Below are positions 24,246-25,460 of a stretch of 25,460 bases of DNA, one piece after another; position 1 is the first letter of the stretch, and each line of letters opens with the position of its first letter. The notes beneath the pieces are model-generated. The model had not been told where the DNA came from, ran no database searches, and saw only the letters and a program-made list of their open reading frames with translations. The DNA is from JBDZUZ01 sp040255445 (GTDB taxonomy: Bacteria; Planctomycetota; Phycisphaerae; Phycisphaerales; UBA1924), in NCBI GenBank assembly GCA_040255445.1, contig JBDZUZ010000035.1:1-25460 (forward strand), given 5' to 3'. The translations under genes were made by a program, and so were the position numbers.

Positions 24246-25277
24246 ATGCTCGGTCAAGCCGTTCACCGTCATCGGTCCGCTTTCACCCTCATCGAACTGC
24301 TCGTGGTCATCGCGATCATCGCGCTGCTGATCGGCATCCTGCTGCCGGCCCTTGGCCAGGCGCGCAAGACAGCCAAGGTCACGCTCTGCACCGCCAACCT
24401 CCAGCAGCACGGCGTGGCGACTCACAGCTACTCGGCGGACTTCCAGGACAAGATCTTCTCCTTCTCCTGGCGCGCGGGAATGAACCTCCGGCAGTTCACC
24501 ACCTACACCGACCTGATCAACCCGGGTGATGATCTTGCCGCGGCCGCATCGCAGGCGGTCGACATCATGCGGCGTCGCGGCGGACGTGACACCACCATCC
24601 CGCAGATCCCAAACTGGATCCCTCACGTTCTCTACACGCACCTGGTGTTGCAGGACTACCTCGCGCAGCGCCTGCCCGAGAAGATGGTCGTCTGTCCCGA
24701 GGACCGCAACCGCCTCAACTGGCAGGACTGGCGCGCGTACGAGGCCCGGGCGTTCATGCCCTATCAGCCCGATCCAACCAACTATGGCAAGCGCTGGCCA
24801 TACAGCTCGAGCTACCAGATCGTCCCCGCCAGCTACGCGGCCGACACCGTCAACCAGGGCGGCACTGTCATCCAGGCCGCCAGCCACTTCACTTACCAGC
24901 TCGTCGGGACGACGCGTAACTCGCTTGGCCGCCGCCGCATCGGCGATGTGCACTTCCCGTCGCAGAAGGTCCAGATGCACGATGCGGCACATCGCCACTT
25001 CGGCAAGATCGACATGTACTACGCGGTGCCCGATTCGCGGCAGCCGCTCCTGTTCTTCGACCAGTCGGTCCGGGTCCGTGTCACCCGCGATGCCAATCTC
25101 GGCTTCCGCCCCAACGCACCCGCGAGCACCTTCCCGACCACCTTCAACTACGCTCCCGCGGCGTACGAGACGCAGTTCCGGCCCGGCCAGATGACCGGCT
25201 ACTACCGCTGGACCCGTAACGGCCTGAAGGGCGTCGACTACGACGGCAGCGAAATCAAGACCAACGCCCGCTCCTGA
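24246..25277 (+). CDS. Pseudopilin-type protein, tandem copy 3
   Basis: A 343-residue paralogue. Leader MLGQAVHRHRSA ends at A12|F13, followed by TLIELLVVIAIIALLIGILL. It shares with copy 1 the wording GQARKTAKV, YEARAF, LGRRRI and FPTT...YETQ..., making the outer two genes the closest pair. Conserved cysteines lie in TLCTAN and VVCPED. The variable loop reads PYQPDPTNYGKRWPY. The C-terminal motif is GLKGVDYDGSEIKT. A GGAGA Shine-Dalgarno precedes the ATG. Export through a type II/IV pilin-like pathway is inferred from the N-terminal signal alone, because no assembly genes lie in this window. Confidence 0.85.
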   Translation: MLGQAVHRHRSAFTLIELLVVIAIIALLIGILLPALGQARKTAKVTLCTANLQQHGVATHSYSADFQDKIFSFSWRAGMNLRQFTTYTDLINPGDDLAAAASQAVDIMRRRGGRDTTIPQIPNWIPHVLYTHLVLQDYLAQRLPEKMVVCPEDRNRLNWQDWRAYEARAFMPYQPDPTNYGKRWPYSSSYQIVPASYAADTVNQGGTVIQAASHFTYQLVGTTRNSLGRRRIGDVHFPSQKVQMHDAAHRHFGKIDMYYAVPDSRQPLLFFDQSVRVRVTRDANLGFRPNAPASTFPTTFNYAPAAYETQFRPGQMTGYYRWTRNGLKGVDYDGSEIKTNARS

Positions 25278-25375
25278 GACCGTGCCGCCGAGAATGCTTT
25301 GAATCTCGGTGGTTCTCAGGCAAACGATCGCGGATTGCACACGCAGCCCGCGCGGCCCAAACGCACGAGACCCGG

Positions 25376-25402
25376 ACAGGGCGGCCACCACGGCCGCCCT
25401 GT
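25376..25402 (+). terminator. Terminator after pseudopilin copy 3
   Basis: ACAGGGCGGCC, loop ACCAC, GGCCGCCCTGT: a perfect 11-bp stem followed by TCGTTGGT. It lies 98 bases after the stop. The T run is weak, but the stem shares its GGGCGGCC core with the previous two terminators. Confidence 0.8.
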
Positions 25403-25460
25403 TCGTTGGTGTGCCGAGCATGTTCGATCACCCGGAGGTGAAAGTCCTCTGGCCAACCTG

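Noticed and set aside
25420..25460. Possible new gene starting ATG at 25420 (MFDHPEVKVLWPT...)
   Set aside because: Only 13 codons are visible, there is no Shine-Dalgarno directly upstream, and it starts just after a terminator. It could equally be the leader of a further gene.

Overview
This is a GC-rich (roughly two-thirds G+C) chromosomal window from a Gram-negative bacterium. It most resembles a planctomycete of the Phycisphaerae. The evidence is three Phycisphaerales-style pseudopilin genes, a KDO (lipopolysaccharide) gene, secreted M1 peptidases with planctomycete-type sequences, and frequent genes without Shine-Dalgarno sites. The taxonomic call is an inference from gene style. There are no phage, transposase, CRISPR or rRNA genes. 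A 10-N assembly gap lies at 6196-6205.

Layout. 1-2601: the N-terminal part of heme O synthase (ctaB, minus, cut by the window edge), a secreted endonuclease/exonuclease/phosphatase-family protein (minus), tRNA-Arg(UCU) and a small HExxH putative metalloprotein (minus). 2684-5242: a compact arsenic operon, arsR-arsC-arsM-MIP channel, with a clear promoter and a palindrome over the arsR start codon. No dedicated arsenite pump is present. 5170-6801: the def-fmt pair (minus), whose fmt 3' end overlaps the channel gene 3' end by 73 bp. 6974-9249: a TPR protein with a TTG start, then kdsB. 9323-13952: two tandem secreted M1 aminopeptidase-like genes (minus), one carrying C-terminal HEAT-like repeats. 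14129-16132: a sequence-divergent CTP synthase (pyrG). 16150-16343: a 194-bp foldback element with perfect 24-bp ends. 16350-17571: two divergent hypothetical genes, one PilZ-like. 17759-21300: panC, gcvT and a class-V aminotransferase/cysteine desulfurase-like gene. 21520-25402: three tandem paralogous pseudopilin genes, each followed by its own terminator with a shared GGGCGGCC core.

How the parts work together. The arsenic operon forms a complete detoxification logic: ArsR senses arsenite, ArsC reduces arsenate to arsenite, ArsM methylates arsenite, and the channel could let arsenite leave. def and fmt handle formyl-methionine addition and removal, kdsB makes CMP-KDO for lipopolysaccharide, and pyrG makes CTP, which KdsB also uses. 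The M1 pair and the endonuclease-fold protein look exported. The pseudopilin array is a surface or periplasmic gene family of unknown role.

The most unusual items are the foldback element, the pseudopilin array, the pyrG motif changes, the arsR start-codon palindrome and an 8-bp tandem motif (consensus TNYGTGCC) found in two 3' intergenic spots.
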